From assembly GCF_900105515.1 (NCBI RefSeq), contig NZ_FNSY01000001.1, positions 868,001 to 932,000 of the forward strand: 64,000 nt of DNA. Reading direction: 5' to 3'. The stretch comes from Streptomyces sp. 2131.1. Its GTDB lineage: Bacteria; Actinomycetota; Actinomycetes; Streptomycetales; Streptomycetaceae. Positions 43,271-51,850 of the stretch are shown here, piece after piece. The notes below the pieces were generated by a model, which saw nothing but the letters and a program-made list of their open reading frames with translations, was not told where the DNA came from and searched no databases. Positions within the stretch are counted from its first letter, which is position 1, and each line of letters opens with the position of its first letter. The translations under genes were made by a program, and so were the position numbers.

Positions 43271-43538
43271 GGTGCGGCTCCAATCGGCCCAGTGCGCACG
43301 CTGAGAGATGTACGACGCGGCACAACTTAGCCCGCGGATCGATCACTGTCCATAAACCGGTCTAGTCACGGGATAGCAACGCATCCGTCTTGCATCAAGC
43401 GATCTACCTGCGACAACGCGCACCTAGGTAACGATTGAGCATCACAGGGGAAACCAGAGCTTTACCGGTTCACATCGCTGCTGCCATAGTGCCGACATCC
43501 GGCGACGACCCGAGCCGCCATCCGAAGGAGCAGGGCAC
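43271..43538. promoter_or_regulatory. Divergent control region between beta-mannosidase and importer genes
   Basis: No gene is seen. The region is less GC-rich than its flanks. It contains CTTGCATCAAG (43389-43399), whose TTGCATCAA core recurs near 48122, a half-match to the GACAACGTTGTC palindrome at 43412-43423 (8 of 12 bases), and the palindrome ACCTAGGT just after it. Promoters for both operons must lie here, but I could not fix their boxes. Confidence 0.5.
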
Positions 43539-44858
43539 ATGGGGAAGACCAGGACACTCACAGGCGCGTTTCTGGCCATCGCGACACTGACCGCCACGGG
43601 ATGCAGCGGAGGAGGGACGCCGTCGACCGAGACGGCCTCCGCCCCTGCCGATGCGAGCAGCGCGAGCGGCACCATCACGGTCCTGACCCAGCGGACGGAC
43701 CTGATCAAGAGCGGGGCCATGAAGGCCTACGCGGCGGAGTTCAACAAGATCTACCCCAAGATCGAGGTGAAGTTCGAGGGCCTCACCGACTACGAGGGTG
43801 AAGTCAAGATCCGGATGAACACCGACAAGTACGGGGACGTCCTGATGATCCCCGGCGCGGTCGCCAAGAACGACTACCCGAAGTTCTTCGCGCCGCTCGG
43901 CTCGTCGATCGAGATGGCGGACAAGTACCGCTTCAGCGACAAGTCGGAGGTCAACGGCAAGACCTACGGCATCGCCCAGTTCGGCACCGCCAACGGCTTC
44001 GTCTACAACAAGGCCCTCTGGAAGAAGGCCGGCGTCACCGCCTGGCCCAGCACGCCGGAGGAGTTCCTCTCCGACCTCAGGGCGGTCAAGTCGAAGACCG
44101 GGGCGATTCCGTACTACACCAACTTCAAGGACGGCTGGCCGCTGGTCCAGTGGTCCGCCAACATCGGCTCCGTCACGTGCAGCGAGGAGGCGAACAACAA
44201 GCTGGCCGGCCCCGTCTCGCCGTGGAAGTCCGGCAGCGAGCTCGCCGTGATCGACACCCTGCTCTTCGACATCGTCAAGGACGGGCTTTCGGAGAAGGAC
44301 CCCAGCACCACCAACTGGGAGGCGTCCAAGGGCAAGCTGGCCAAGGGCGAGATCGGCTCCATGATGGTCGGCTCCTGGGCGATCAGCCAGATGCGCGACG
44401 CCGCCGAGAAGGCCGGAAAGAACCCGGACGACATCGGCTACATGCCGGTCCCCGTCCAGCGCGAGGAGGGGCAGTGCGCCACGCTCGTCTCGGACTACCA
44501 GCAGGCCGTCAACATCCACTCGGAGCACAAGGAAGCGGCCCGGGCCTGGATCGACTGGTTCACCGAGAAGTCCGGCTACTCCGCCAAGGAGGGCGCCGTG
44601 CCCACCCTGAAGTCGGCTCCCATGCCGGACACGCTCAAGGAGTTCGTTGACAACGATGTCACGTTTGTCGAGCGCTCGGAGAGCAAGACCGGCACGGTGA
44701 ACGAGATCGACAACGCGGCCGAGATCGGGCTCAACACACCCGACTACCGCCAGAAGCTGATCGACATCGCCCGGGGTGCCCAGAAGGGCAGCGTCGAGAG
44801 CTACTTCGCCGAGCTCGACAAGAAGTGGGACGAGGCCGCGAAGACCGTCGGTTCCTGA
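43539..44858 (+). CDS. Sugar ABC transporter substrate-binding lipoprotein (mannooligosaccharide candidate)
   Basis: A 439-residue family-1 extracellular solute-binding protein. The signal peptide ends in lipobox TATGC (Cys22). The mature part begins TITVLTQRTDL and shows the family features DVLMIPGAV, GFVYNKALWKKAGV and MMVGSWAISQM. AAGGAG lies 9 nt before ATG 43539. It feeds the two permeases that follow. The ligand is inferred from the neighbouring beta-mannosidase and mannanase to be mannobiose or larger. Confidence 0.92.
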   Translation: MGKTRTLTGAFLAIATLTATGCSGGGTPSTETASAPADASSASGTITVLTQRTDLIKSGAMKAYAAEFNKIYPKIEVKFEGLTDYEGEVKIRMNTDKYGDVLMIPGAVAKNDYPKFFAPLGSSIEMADKYRFSDKSEVNGKTYGIAQFGTANGFVYNKALWKKAGVTAWPSTPEEFLSDLRAVKSKTGAIPYYTNFKDGWPLVQWSANIGSVTCSEEANNKLAGPVSPWKSGSELAVIDTLLFDIVKDGLSEKDPSTTNWEASKGKLAKGEIGSMMVGSWAISQMRDAAEKAGKNPDDIGYMPVPVQREEGQCATLVSDYQQAVNIHSEHKEAARAWIDWFTEKSGYSAKEGAVPTLKSAPMPDTLKEFVDNDVTFVERSESKTGTVNEIDNAAEIGLNTPDYRQKLIDIARGAQKGSVESYFAELDKKWDEAAKTVGS

Positions 44859-44867
44859 ACCGGCGAA

Positions 44868-44899
44868 GGGCCCCGGCCGCACGGCACCGGCCGGGGCCC
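44868..44899 (+). terminator. Intercistronic hairpin between binding-protein and permease genes
   Basis: A perfect 12-bp GC stem (44868-44879 with 44888-44899) and 8-nt loop directly after the binding-protein stop, with no U-run. Such hairpins commonly lower downstream expression or protect the upstream mRNA, giving more binding protein than permease. Confidence 0.65.
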
Positions 44900-44949
44900 G
44901 GCCCTCCCGCGCACACCGCATGCCCGACGCGGATGACGAAAGGCCCGAC

Positions 44950-45921
44950 ATGACCGAGACGACCGAGGCGGTGAGCGTGAAGACGCACCGTGCGACGCCC
45001 CAGCGGCGCGGCACCTCCCCCACCGGCGGAAGCCCACGTACGCGCAGGGGCCGGGACCGGGCGCTCCGCCGCGCGACGCCCTGGCTGTTCCTGCTGGCGC
45101 CGCTGGCGCTCCTGATCACGTTCACCTACGTGCCCGTGGGCAACATGATCTATTACAGCTTCACGGACTGGGACGGGATCAGCCCCGACCGGAACTTCAC
45201 CGGCGTGGACAACTACGTCCAGATCTTCACCCGGCCCGAGATATTCCGGGTCTTCTTCGTGAGCTTCTACTACCTCGGGGCCTCCGTGGTCCAGATCGCC
45301 GTCGCGCTGTACTTCGCGACGGTGCTCAGCTTCGACCTGCGGTTCCGCAACCTGTTCAAGGGGCTGCTCTTCTTCCCCTACCTCATCAACGGCGTCGCCA
45401 TCGGATTCGTCTTCCTGTACTTCTTCCAGGACGGCGGCACCCTGGACACCGTGCTGTCCTGGTTCGGCCAGCACCCCGACCACGCGTGGCTCGGCGACCC
45501 CACCTCGGCCAACACCTCGCTCGCCGGCGTCTCGGTGTGGCGGTACACGGGCCTCAACTTCGTCCTGTTCCTCGGCGCGATCCAGTCCATCCCGGGTGAG
45601 CTGTACGAGGCGGCCCAGCTGGACGGTGCGACCAGGTGGGAGCAGTTCCGGTACATCATCGCTCCGAGCATCAGGCCCGTGCTGAGCCTGAGCGTCATCC
45701 TCGCGATCTCCGGCTCGCTCGCGGTGTTCGAGATCCCCTGGATCATGACCGGCGGTGCGACGGGCACCTCGACGTTCGTCATCCAGACCGTGAAACTCGC
45801 GTTCCAGTTCAACAAGACCGGGCTGGCGTCGGCGGCCGCCGTGGTGCTGCTGCTGATCATTCTGCTGATCACCTGGATCCAGCGCCGGCTCGTGCCCGAC
45901 GAAAAGGTGGACCTCGTATGA
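44950..45921 (+). CDS. Sugar ABC transporter permease, MalF type
   Basis: A 323-residue membrane permease with a charged N-terminus of about 45 residues and six membrane segments. The EAA loop that docks the ATPase reads YEAAQLDGATRWEQFRYI near residue 220. ATG 44950 has GAAAGG 8 nt upstream. The stop overlaps the next permease start (ATGA). It forms the heteromeric channel with that protein. Confidence 0.93.
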   Translation: MTETTEAVSVKTHRATPQRRGTSPTGGSPRTRRGRDRALRRATPWLFLLAPLALLITFTYVPVGNMIYYSFTDWDGISPDRNFTGVDNYVQIFTRPEIFRVFFVSFYYLGASVVQIAVALYFATVLSFDLRFRNLFKGLLFFPYLINGVAIGFVFLYFFQDGGTLDTVLSWFGQHPDHAWLGDPTSANTSLAGVSVWRYTGLNFVLFLGAIQSIPGELYEAAQLDGATRWEQFRYIIAPSIRPVLSLSVILAISGSLAVFEIPWIMTGGATGTSTFVIQTVKLAFQFNKTGLASAAAVVLLLIILLITWIQRRLVPDEKVDLV

Positions 45922-46820
45922 CCACGGCCCCTCAGACCGCGGCCACGAAGACCGCGGGCCGCTCCCGCACCGTGCCGGGCCCGCGCCGGGTCCGGCCGCG
46001 CGGCCGGATCGGGCAGACACTCGTCTACGTGTCGCTCGTCGCGGCCTCGCTGGTGGTGCTCCTCCCGCTCGCCGTCGTCTTCCTCACCTCGCTCAAGACC
46101 TCGTCGGAAGCGACCGACGGCGGCGCCCTGTCGCTCCCGGGCAACTGGCTGAACTTCGACAACTACGCGACCGCGTTCTCCGACGGCCGGATGCTGACGG
46201 CCTTCGGCAACACCTTGTTCATCCTGCTCTTCTCGATCACCGGCACCGTGCTCATCGGCTCGATGACGGCCTACGCCATCGACCGGTTCGACTTCCGGGC
46301 CAAGAAGCTCGTGATGGCCCTCTTCCTCGTCGCCACCCTCGTGCCCGGGGTCACCACGCAGGTCGCGACCTTCCAGGTCGTGAACAGCTTCGGCCTGTTC
46401 GACACCCGCTGGGCGCCGATCCTGCTGTACATGGGTACGGACATCGTCTCGATCTACATCTTCCTGCAGTTCATCCGGGGCATCCCCGTGTCCCTGGACG
46501 AGGCCGCACGGCTGGACGGGGCGAACTCGTTCACGATCTACCGCAAGATCATCTTCCCGCTGCTCAAGCCGGCGATCGCGACCGTGGTCATCATCAAGGG
46601 GATCACCGTCTACAACGACTTCTACATCCCCTTCCTCTACATGCCCTCCCAGGAACTCGGCACGGTCTCCACCGCCCTGTTCCGCTTCAAGGGGCCCTTC
46701 GGAGCGCACTGGGAGAACATCTCCGCGGGTGCCGTGCTCGTCATCGTCCCCACGCTCGTCGTCTTCCTGTTCCTCCAGCGCTACATCTACAACGGCTTCG
46801 CCCAGGGCGCGACGAAGTAG
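45918..46820 (+). CDS. Sugar ABC transporter permease, MalG type
   Basis: A 300-residue permease with six membrane segments. The EAA loop is LDEAARLDGANSFTIYRKI near residue 195. It pairs with the preceding permease. No ATPase gene follows; Streptomyces importers of this type commonly share the multi-substrate ATPase MsiK, encoded elsewhere. A strong terminator ends the operon. Confidence 0.93.
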   Translation: MTTAPQTAATKTAGRSRTVPGPRRVRPRGRIGQTLVYVSLVAASLVVLLPLAVVFLTSLKTSSEATDGGALSLPGNWLNFDNYATAFSDGRMLTAFGNTLFILLFSITGTVLIGSMTAYAIDRFDFRAKKLVMALFLVATLVPGVTTQVATFQVVNSFGLFDTRWAPILLYMGTDIVSIYIFLQFIRGIPVSLDEAARLDGANSFTIYRKIIFPLLKPAIATVVIIKGITVYNDFYIPFLYMPSQELGTVSTALFRFKGPFGAHWENISAGAVLVIVPTLVVFLFLQRYIYNGFAQGATK

Positions 46821-46840
46821 CGGTCCCCCGCGCGCGCTCC

Positions 46841-46875
46841 GCAGTGCACCGGCCCCTCGCGGGCCGGTGCACTGC
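46841..46875. terminator. Terminator after the importer operon
   Basis: A perfect 15-bp stem (46841-46855 with 46861-46875) and a 5-nt loop between the convergent permease and kinase genes. Confidence 0.85.
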
Positions 46876-47034
46876 TGTCCGGTCACCTGCCGAGCGCCCC
46901 GAGAAAAAGGGAAACCGCCTTCTCGCACCACGCCCGGCACCATGACGACGACGGGGAAAAATAGGTGGAAGAAGGCGGCTCGCATCTACAAAACCGGTTC
47001 AGTTCCAGCGGCACACCGCACAGGCAGGGCCAGG

Positions 47035-48003
47035 TCAGAGACGCAGGGCGGCCACGGGGCCCGCGGCCAGTGCGTCGGCGGTCTGCGCTGCCACCGCGGC
47101 AGCGCCGACGAGACCGGCGTCCAGCGCCAGAGCGGCCGGCACGACGGGGATGTCCCGGACGAAGTCGAGCACGGCGTAGTCGGCCGTCCGGCGCCGCAAC
47201 GGGGCGAACAGGACCTCCCCCGCCTGGGCCACCCCGCCCCCGATGACCACACGTTCCAGCTCCACGAGCGCCGCCGTGGCGGCGATGGCGGCGGCCAGGG
47301 CCTGCGCGGCGCGCTCGTAGGCCGCGCGCGCCCGCTCGTCGCCGCCCCGGGCCGCTTCGGCGACCGCCGCGGCGTCGGACGCCCCGTCGCGCGGGGCGGT
47401 CCACCCCAGGGCGCCGGCGTACGCCGCGATGGCGGTCCCGCTGGCGAAGGTCTCCACGCATCCGGGGGCGCCGCACGGGCAGCGGGGGCCGTTGAGGTCG
47501 ACCGTGATGTGGCCGATGTGACCGGCGTTGCCGGTGAGGCCCGCATGCACCCGGCCGTCCAGCACCAACCCGCCGCCCACCCCGGTGGAGACCACCATGC
47601 ACAGGGCGTTGGCGACACCGCGTGCGGCGCCGAGCCAGTGTTCGGCGGCGGTCATGGCCACCGCGTCACCGACGAGCACGGGCCTGATGCCCTCGGGCGT
47701 CGCCGGATGCGTACGCACCAGCTCGGCCAGCGGAAATCCGCGCCAGGCCGGAATGTTCACGGGGCTCACCGTGCCTCCGGCCGCGTCGACCGGCCCCGCG
47801 CTGGCGATGCCGAGGCAAGTGAGATCCGCCCATGCCGGATGCGCCGCCAGCTCGTCCTGCACTGCCGTGACAGCGGCGGCCAGCTCGCCCGCCGGCCGCC
47901 GCGCCGGGGTGGCGCGCCGAGCCCGCGCGATCACGTTCCCGCTCTCGTCGACGAGCGCTCCGGCGATCTTGGTCCCGCCGATGTCAAGTGCTCCGTACAC
48001 CAT
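47035..48003 (-). CDS. ROK family sugar kinase
   Basis: A 322-residue ROK protein without a DNA-binding domain, hence a kinase. The ATP site is GALDIGGTKIAGALVD. The catalytic/zinc region GNAGHIGHITVD then CPCGAPGCVE near residue 170 holds the conserved Asp/His and three cysteines. In this locus it most likely phosphorylates mannose or another released hexose; glucose is also possible. ATG 48003 or GTG 48006 could start it; AAAGGG precedes both. The GACAACGTTGTC palindrome lies 58 bp upstream. Confidence 0.9.
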   Translation of the reverse strand: MVYGALDIGGTKIAGALVDESGNVIARARRATPARRPAGELAAAVTAVQDELAAHPAWADLTCLGIASAGPVDAAGGTVSPVNIPAWRGFPLAELVRTHPATPEGIRPVLVGDAVAMTAAEHWLGAARGVANALCMVVSTGVGGGLVLDGRVHAGLTGNAGHIGHITVDLNGPRCPCGAPGCVETFASGTAIAAYAGALGWTAPRDGASDAAAVAEAARGGDERARAAYERAAQALAAAIAATAALVELERVVIGGGVAQAGEVLFAPLRRRTADYAVLDFVRDIPVVPAALALDAGLVGAAAVAAQTADALAAGPVAALRL

Positions 48004-48061
48004 CACGTCCCGCCCTTTCGTGAGGGCGCACCTCGCCCCCGCCCGTACTCTGCCGCTGACT

Positions 48062-48073
48062 GACAACGTTGTC
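48062..48073. promoter_or_regulatory. LacI-type operator before the ROK kinase
   Basis: GACAACGTTGTC, a perfect 12-bp palindrome with a central CG, 58 bp upstream of the kinase start. An identical copy lies before the mannanase. Confidence 0.8.
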
Positions 48074-48117
48074 TAGTAGTCCTGGTTTAGTTGAGCAATG
48101 GTTTAGCAATACGACCA

Positions 48118-48130
48118 GGTTGCATCAACC
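48118..48130. promoter_or_regulatory. Palindrome GGTTGCATCAACC, shared core with the importer promoter region
   Basis: Arms GGTTG/CAACC around CAT. The core TTGCATCAA also occurs at 43390-43398 upstream of the importer operon, which makes a second shared regulator possible. Confidence 0.4.
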
Positions 48131-48370
48131 TTCGGGATGTCTCGGAAATGCGTCCCGAGCAGGCCGGAAAGCAGGGTGCATTCGATGCGCGCGCGGGCCT
48201 TGCACGAAATGCCGGCGACACATCTATTGACATGACTGGAACATCCGATGCCTCATATGGGGGCGACGGCGGAACGGAATCGCGCAGCGACCCGAGCCCC
48301 CACCGCATACGTACGGATCCCGCGCCCCGGCACTCCAGCTTCTCGCTCCGTCACCCGGCCCCGCGCGGGT

Positions 48371-48382
48371 GACAACGTTGTC
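48371..48382. promoter_or_regulatory. LacI-type operator before the mannanase
   Basis: GACAACGTTGTC, identical to the copy at 48062-48073 and 69 bp before the mannanase start codon. Confidence 0.8.
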
Positions 48383-48451
48383 CGATGCGAGCGTCCGCCG
48401 GTCGGGGCGGCCGTGCGACGCCGTGTACCCACCACCCCCTTGAGGAGAGCC

Positions 48452-49744
48452 ATGAGGAAACCACCCCGACGGTCCCTGCTCGCAACCGTGGCCACACTGG
48501 TCACCGGCATGGCGGGCGCCCTGCTGTCCGTCCTCGGCCCCGTCCCCGCCGCCCACGCCGCGGACACCGGTCTCCACGTCAGCAACGGGCGTGTGTACGA
48601 GGCCAACGGCAACGAGTTCGTGATGCGCGGCGTCAACCACGCGCACGCCTGGTACCCGGAGCGGACCAGCGCCATCTCCGACATCGCGGCCAAGGGCGCC
48701 AACACCGTCCGCGTGGTCCTGGGCAGCGGCGACCGGTGGACGAAGACCGGCGCGTCCGAGGTCTCCTCGATCATCGCCCAGTGCAAGGCCGCCAAGGTCA
48801 TCTGCGTGCTGGAGGTGCACGACACCACCGGCTACGGCGAGGACTCCGCCGCCACGACGCTGGACAGGGCCGCCGACTACTGGATCGGCGCCAAGAGCGC
48901 CCTTCAGGGCCAGGAGGACTACGTCGTCGTCAACATCGGCAACGAACCGTTCGGCAACACCGGCTACGAGGGCTGGACTTCGGCCACGAAGAACGCCATC
49001 ACCAAGCTCCGCGGCGCCGGGCTGCGGCACGCCCTGATGGTGGACGCCCCGAACTGGGGCCAGGACTGGTCCGGCACGATGCGGGACAACGCCGCTTCGG
49101 TGTTCGCCTCCGACCCGGACCGCAACACCGTCTTCTCCATCCACATGTACGGGGTCTACGACACGGCCACCGAGGTCCAGGACTACCTGAACCACTTCGT
49201 GAACAACAAACTGCCAGTCGTGGTCGGTGAGTTCGGGAACATGCACAGCGACGGGAACCCCGACGAGGACGCGATCATGGCCACGGCCCAGTCCCTGCGG
49301 CTCGGCTACCTCGGCTGGTCCTGGAGCGGCAACGGCAGCGGGGTCGAATACCTCGACCTGGTCAACGGCTTCGACCCGAACTCACTGACCAGCTGGGGCG
49401 ACCGCCTCTTCAACGGCAGCAACGGCATCGTCGCCACCTCCGTGCGCGCCACGGTCTACGGCGGCGGCTCGACCGGCGGCGGCGACACCGGCACCGCCCC
49501 GAACGGCTACCCGTACTGCGCGAGCGCCTCGTCCGACCCCGACGGCGACGGCTGGGGCTGGGAGAACAGCCGCTCCTGCGTCGTCCGGGGCAGCGCGCCG
49601 GACACCGGCAGCGGGAACGGCGGCAGCACCGCGCCCAACGGCTACCCGTACTGCGCGAGCAGCTCGTCCGACCCCGACGGCGACGGCTGGGGCTGGGAGA
49701 ACAGCCGCTCCTGCGTAGTCCGGGGCGGCTCGGCCGACCGCTGA
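48452..49744 (+). CDS. Secreted beta-mannanase (GH5) with two C-terminal CBM10 modules
   Basis: A 430-residue secreted enzyme. The signal peptide (RKPPRRSLLATVATLVTG) is cleaved after AHA, near residue 36. The GH5 catalytic domain (residues 37-330) has acid/base Glu165 in NIGNEPFGN and nucleophile Glu260 in VVVGEFGN, and is close to bacterial subfamily 8 mannanases. Gly/Ser linkers lead to two nearly identical CBM10 modules (about residues 350-380 and 395-425), each with WGWENSRSCV. It would cut mannan or glucomannan outside the cell while bound to cellulose or mannan. GAGGAG precedes ATG 48452. Confidence 0.93.
   Translation: MRKPPRRSLLATVATLVTGMAGALLSVLGPVPAAHAADTGLHVSNGRVYEANGNEFVMRGVNHAHAWYPERTSAISDIAAKGANTVRVVLGSGDRWTKTGASEVSSIIAQCKAAKVICVLEVHDTTGYGEDSAATTLDRAADYWIGAKSALQGQEDYVVVNIGNEPFGNTGYEGWTSATKNAITKLRGAGLRHALMVDAPNWGQDWSGTMRDNAASVFASDPDRNTVFSIHMYGVYDTATEVQDYLNHFVNNKLPVVVGEFGNMHSDGNPDEDAIMATAQSLRLGYLGWSWSGNGSGVEYLDLVNGFDPNSLTSWGDRLFNGSNGIVATSVRATVYGGGSTGGGDTGTAPNGYPYCASASSDPDGDGWGWENSRSCVVRGSAPDTGSGNGGSTAPNGYPYCASSSSDPDGDGWGWENSRSCVVRGGSADR
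49502..49725 (+). repeat. Tandem CBM10 coding repeat, 135-bp period
   Basis: About 89 bp at 49502-49590 recurs at 49637-49725, exactly 135 nt (45 codons) later, with only a few mismatches, mainly at the GCC/AGC and TCG/TAG positions. The near-identity points to a recent duplication or gene conversion of the binding module. Confidence 0.85.
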
Positions 49745-49756
49745 TCCCGCGCACAC

Positions 49757-49797
49757 GCCGTTCCGTCCGGCAAGGACAGCGTGCCGGGCGGAACGGC
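49757..49797 (+). terminator. Terminator after the mannanase
   Basis: A 16-bp stem with one G-U pair (49757-49772 with 49782-49797) and a 9-nt loop. Confidence 0.8.
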
Positions 49798-49960
49798 ACG
49801 GACCCGGCCCGTCACACTCCGTGACGGCCGCAGCGGGAATCGGGCCCGTGCGAACCGCCTCCCCGGGGCAAAGGGGGCAACCTGCGCCCGGAAGGTGATG
49901 GACCGGACGGATTCGGGAACCCGTTCCGAGGTCCGACTCCCTACGAAAGGCCCGGCTCCC

Positions 49961-51850
49961 ATGACCACCGAACCGACCACCACGCTCGGCCCCGACAGCG
50001 ACCTCACCGAGGTCTTCGAGCTCGCCCAGCAGCTGCGGGTGGACTCGGTGCGCGCCAGCACCTCGGCCGGCTCCGGGCACCCCACGTCCAGCCTGTCGGC
50101 CGCCGACCTGATGGCCGTCCTCATGACCCGCCATCTGCGCTACGACTGGGACGCCCCCGACGATCCGGCCGGCGACCACCTCGTCTTCTCCAAGGGCCAC
50201 GCCTCGCCGCTCCTGTACGCCATGTTCAAGGCGGCCGGTGCCATCAGCGATGAGGAGCTGATGACGACGTACCGCCGCTTCGGCCACCGCCTCCAGGGCC
50301 ACCCCACGCCCGAGCTGCCCTGGGTGGACGTGGCCACCGGCTCACTGGGACAGGGCATCGCCTACGGGGTCGGCATCGCGCTCGCCGGGCGGGACCTGGA
50401 GAAGCAGCCGTACCGGGTCTGGGTGCTGTGCGGGGACAGCGAGATGGCCGAGGGGTCCGTGTGGGAGGCCCTGGACAAGGCCGGCCAGCACAAGCTGGGC
50501 AACTTCACCGCGATCATCGACGTCAACCGCCTCGGGCAGTCCGGCCCGACCGAGCTCCAGTGGGACACCGACACCTACGCGCGCCGCGTCGAGGCGTTCG
50601 GCTGCCGCGCCCTCGTCGTCGACGGCCACGACCTGACCGAGATCGACCGCGCGCTGAAGACCGCGTCGGACGGCAGCGCCCCCACGGTGATCGTCGCGAA
50701 GACCGTCAAGGGGCGCGGGGTGAGCGAGGTCGCCGACAAGGAGGGCTGGCACGGCAAGCCGCTGCCGGAGGACCTGGCCGAGCGCGCGATCGAGGAACTG
50801 GGCGGTGTACGCGACCTGCGGGTGGAGGGCCCCCGGCCGCCGAAGGCCACGCCCGCCCCCGCGCACACCGGCGGCACCGTGGAGCTGCCGCGCTTCGAGA
50901 AGGGTGACGAGGTCGCCACCCGGGTCGCCTTCGGCAAGGCGCTGGTCGCGCTGGGCGTGCGGCCCGACGTCGTCGCCCTGGACGCGGAGGTCGGCAACTC
51001 CACGCACTCGGAGGACTTCAAGAAGGCGTACCCGGACCGCTTCTTCCAGACGTACATCGCGGAGCAGCAGATGGTCGCCGAGGCCGTCGGCATGGCCGTG
51101 CGCGGCTTCCGTCCGTACGCCACCACCTTCGCGGCGTTCCTCACCCGGGCGCACGACTTCATCCGCATGGCCGCCGTCTCGGACATCACGATGGCGCTGT
51201 GCGGCACCCACAGCGGCGTGGAGATCGGCGCGGACGGCCCCTCCCAGATGGGCGTCGAGGACCTGGCGATGATGCGCGCGGTGCGCGGCTCGACCGTCCT
51301 GTACCCGAGCGACGCCACGTCGGCGGCCGCCCTGACCGTGGCGATGGCCGACATCGACGGCATCTCGTATCTGCGCACCACGCGCGGCGCCTACCCGGTG
51401 CTGTACGGGGGCGATGAGGCGTTCCCCGTCGGCGGGTCCAAGACCCTGCGCCACGGCGACGACGACCAGGTCACCCTGGTCAGCGCCGGTGTCACGCTGC
51501 ACGAGTGCCTGGCCGCCGCCGACCTGCTGGCCGAGCAGGGCGTACGGGCCCGGGTCGTCGACCTCTACTCGATCAAGCCGCTCGACACCGACACGCTTGC
51601 CCTGGCGGCCCGGGAGACCGGCGCCCTGGTCGTCGTGGAGGACCACCACCCCGAGGGCGGCATCGGCGAGGCGGTGCTGTCCTCGCTCGCGGAGTCCGGC
51701 GTCCACCCGGCCTTCGCGCACCTGGCCGGGAGCAACCTGCCCGGGTCCGGTACGACGAGCGAGCTCCTCGATGCGGCGGGGATCTCCCGTACGCACATCG
51801 CGGACGCGGCGCGGAGCCTGGTCAAGCAGGGCGGCGCATCTCGGCGGTGA
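49961..51850 (+). CDS. tkt: Transketolase
   Basis: A 629-residue thiamine-diphosphate enzyme of the pentose phosphate pathway. The N-terminal domain has SAGSGHPTSSLS, the substrate region FSKGHASPLLY and the ThDP motif GDSEMAEGSVWEA. The central domain has FFQTYIAEQQMVAEAVGMA, with the catalytic Glu in the EQ pair, and the C-terminal domain follows. At 629 residues it is nearer the shorter animal-type transketolases than the roughly 665-700-residue bacterial ones, so it may be a second copy. GAAAGG lies about 12 nt before ATG 49961. Its last 29 bp overlap the convergent acetyltransferase gene. Confidence 0.93.
   Translation: MTTEPTTTLGPDSDLTEVFELAQQLRVDSVRASTSAGSGHPTSSLSAADLMAVLMTRHLRYDWDAPDDPAGDHLVFSKGHASPLLYAMFKAAGAISDEELMTTYRRFGHRLQGHPTPELPWVDVATGSLGQGIAYGVGIALAGRDLEKQPYRVWVLCGDSEMAEGSVWEALDKAGQHKLGNFTAIIDVNRLGQSGPTELQWDTDTYARRVEAFGCRALVVDGHDLTEIDRALKTASDGSAPTVIVAKTVKGRGVSEVADKEGWHGKPLPEDLAERAIEELGGVRDLRVEGPRPPKATPAPAHTGGTVELPRFEKGDEVATRVAFGKALVALGVRPDVVALDAEVGNSTHSEDFKKAYPDRFFQTYIAEQQMVAEAVGMAVRGFRPYATTFAAFLTRAHDFIRMAAVSDITMALCGTHSGVEIGADGPSQMGVEDLAMMRAVRGSTVLYPSDATSAAALTVAMADIDGISYLRTTRGAYPVLYGGDEAFPVGGSKTLRHGDDDQVTLVSAGVTLHECLAAADLLAEQGVRARVVDLYSIKPLDTDTLALAARETGALVVVEDHHPEGGIGEAVLSSLAESGVHPAFAHLAGSNLPGSGTTSELLDAAGISRTHIADAARSLVKQGGASRR

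Larger units (their letters stand above)
48004..48451. other. 448-bp divergent control region between kinase and mannanase
   Basis: No gene is seen. It holds two copies of GACAACGTTGTC (separate entries), the direct repeat TGGTTTAG (48083-48090 and 48099-48106), the palindrome GGTTGCATCAACC (48118-48130), and a TTGACA (48227-48232) that could be a -35 box for the mannanase, though no good -10 follows at 17 nt. The stretch 48080-48260 is less GC-rich than the coding flanks. Confidence 0.6.

Noticed and set aside
41036..43330. 764-codon plus-strand open frame opposite beta-mannosidase
   Set aside because: The composition is that of a GC-rich shadow frame, and the GH2 catalytic residues are on the other strand.
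43354..43369. DasR-like site ACCGGTCTAG upstream of the importer
   Set aside because: Only one half matches the DasR consensus; the other half does not, so I do not call it an operator.
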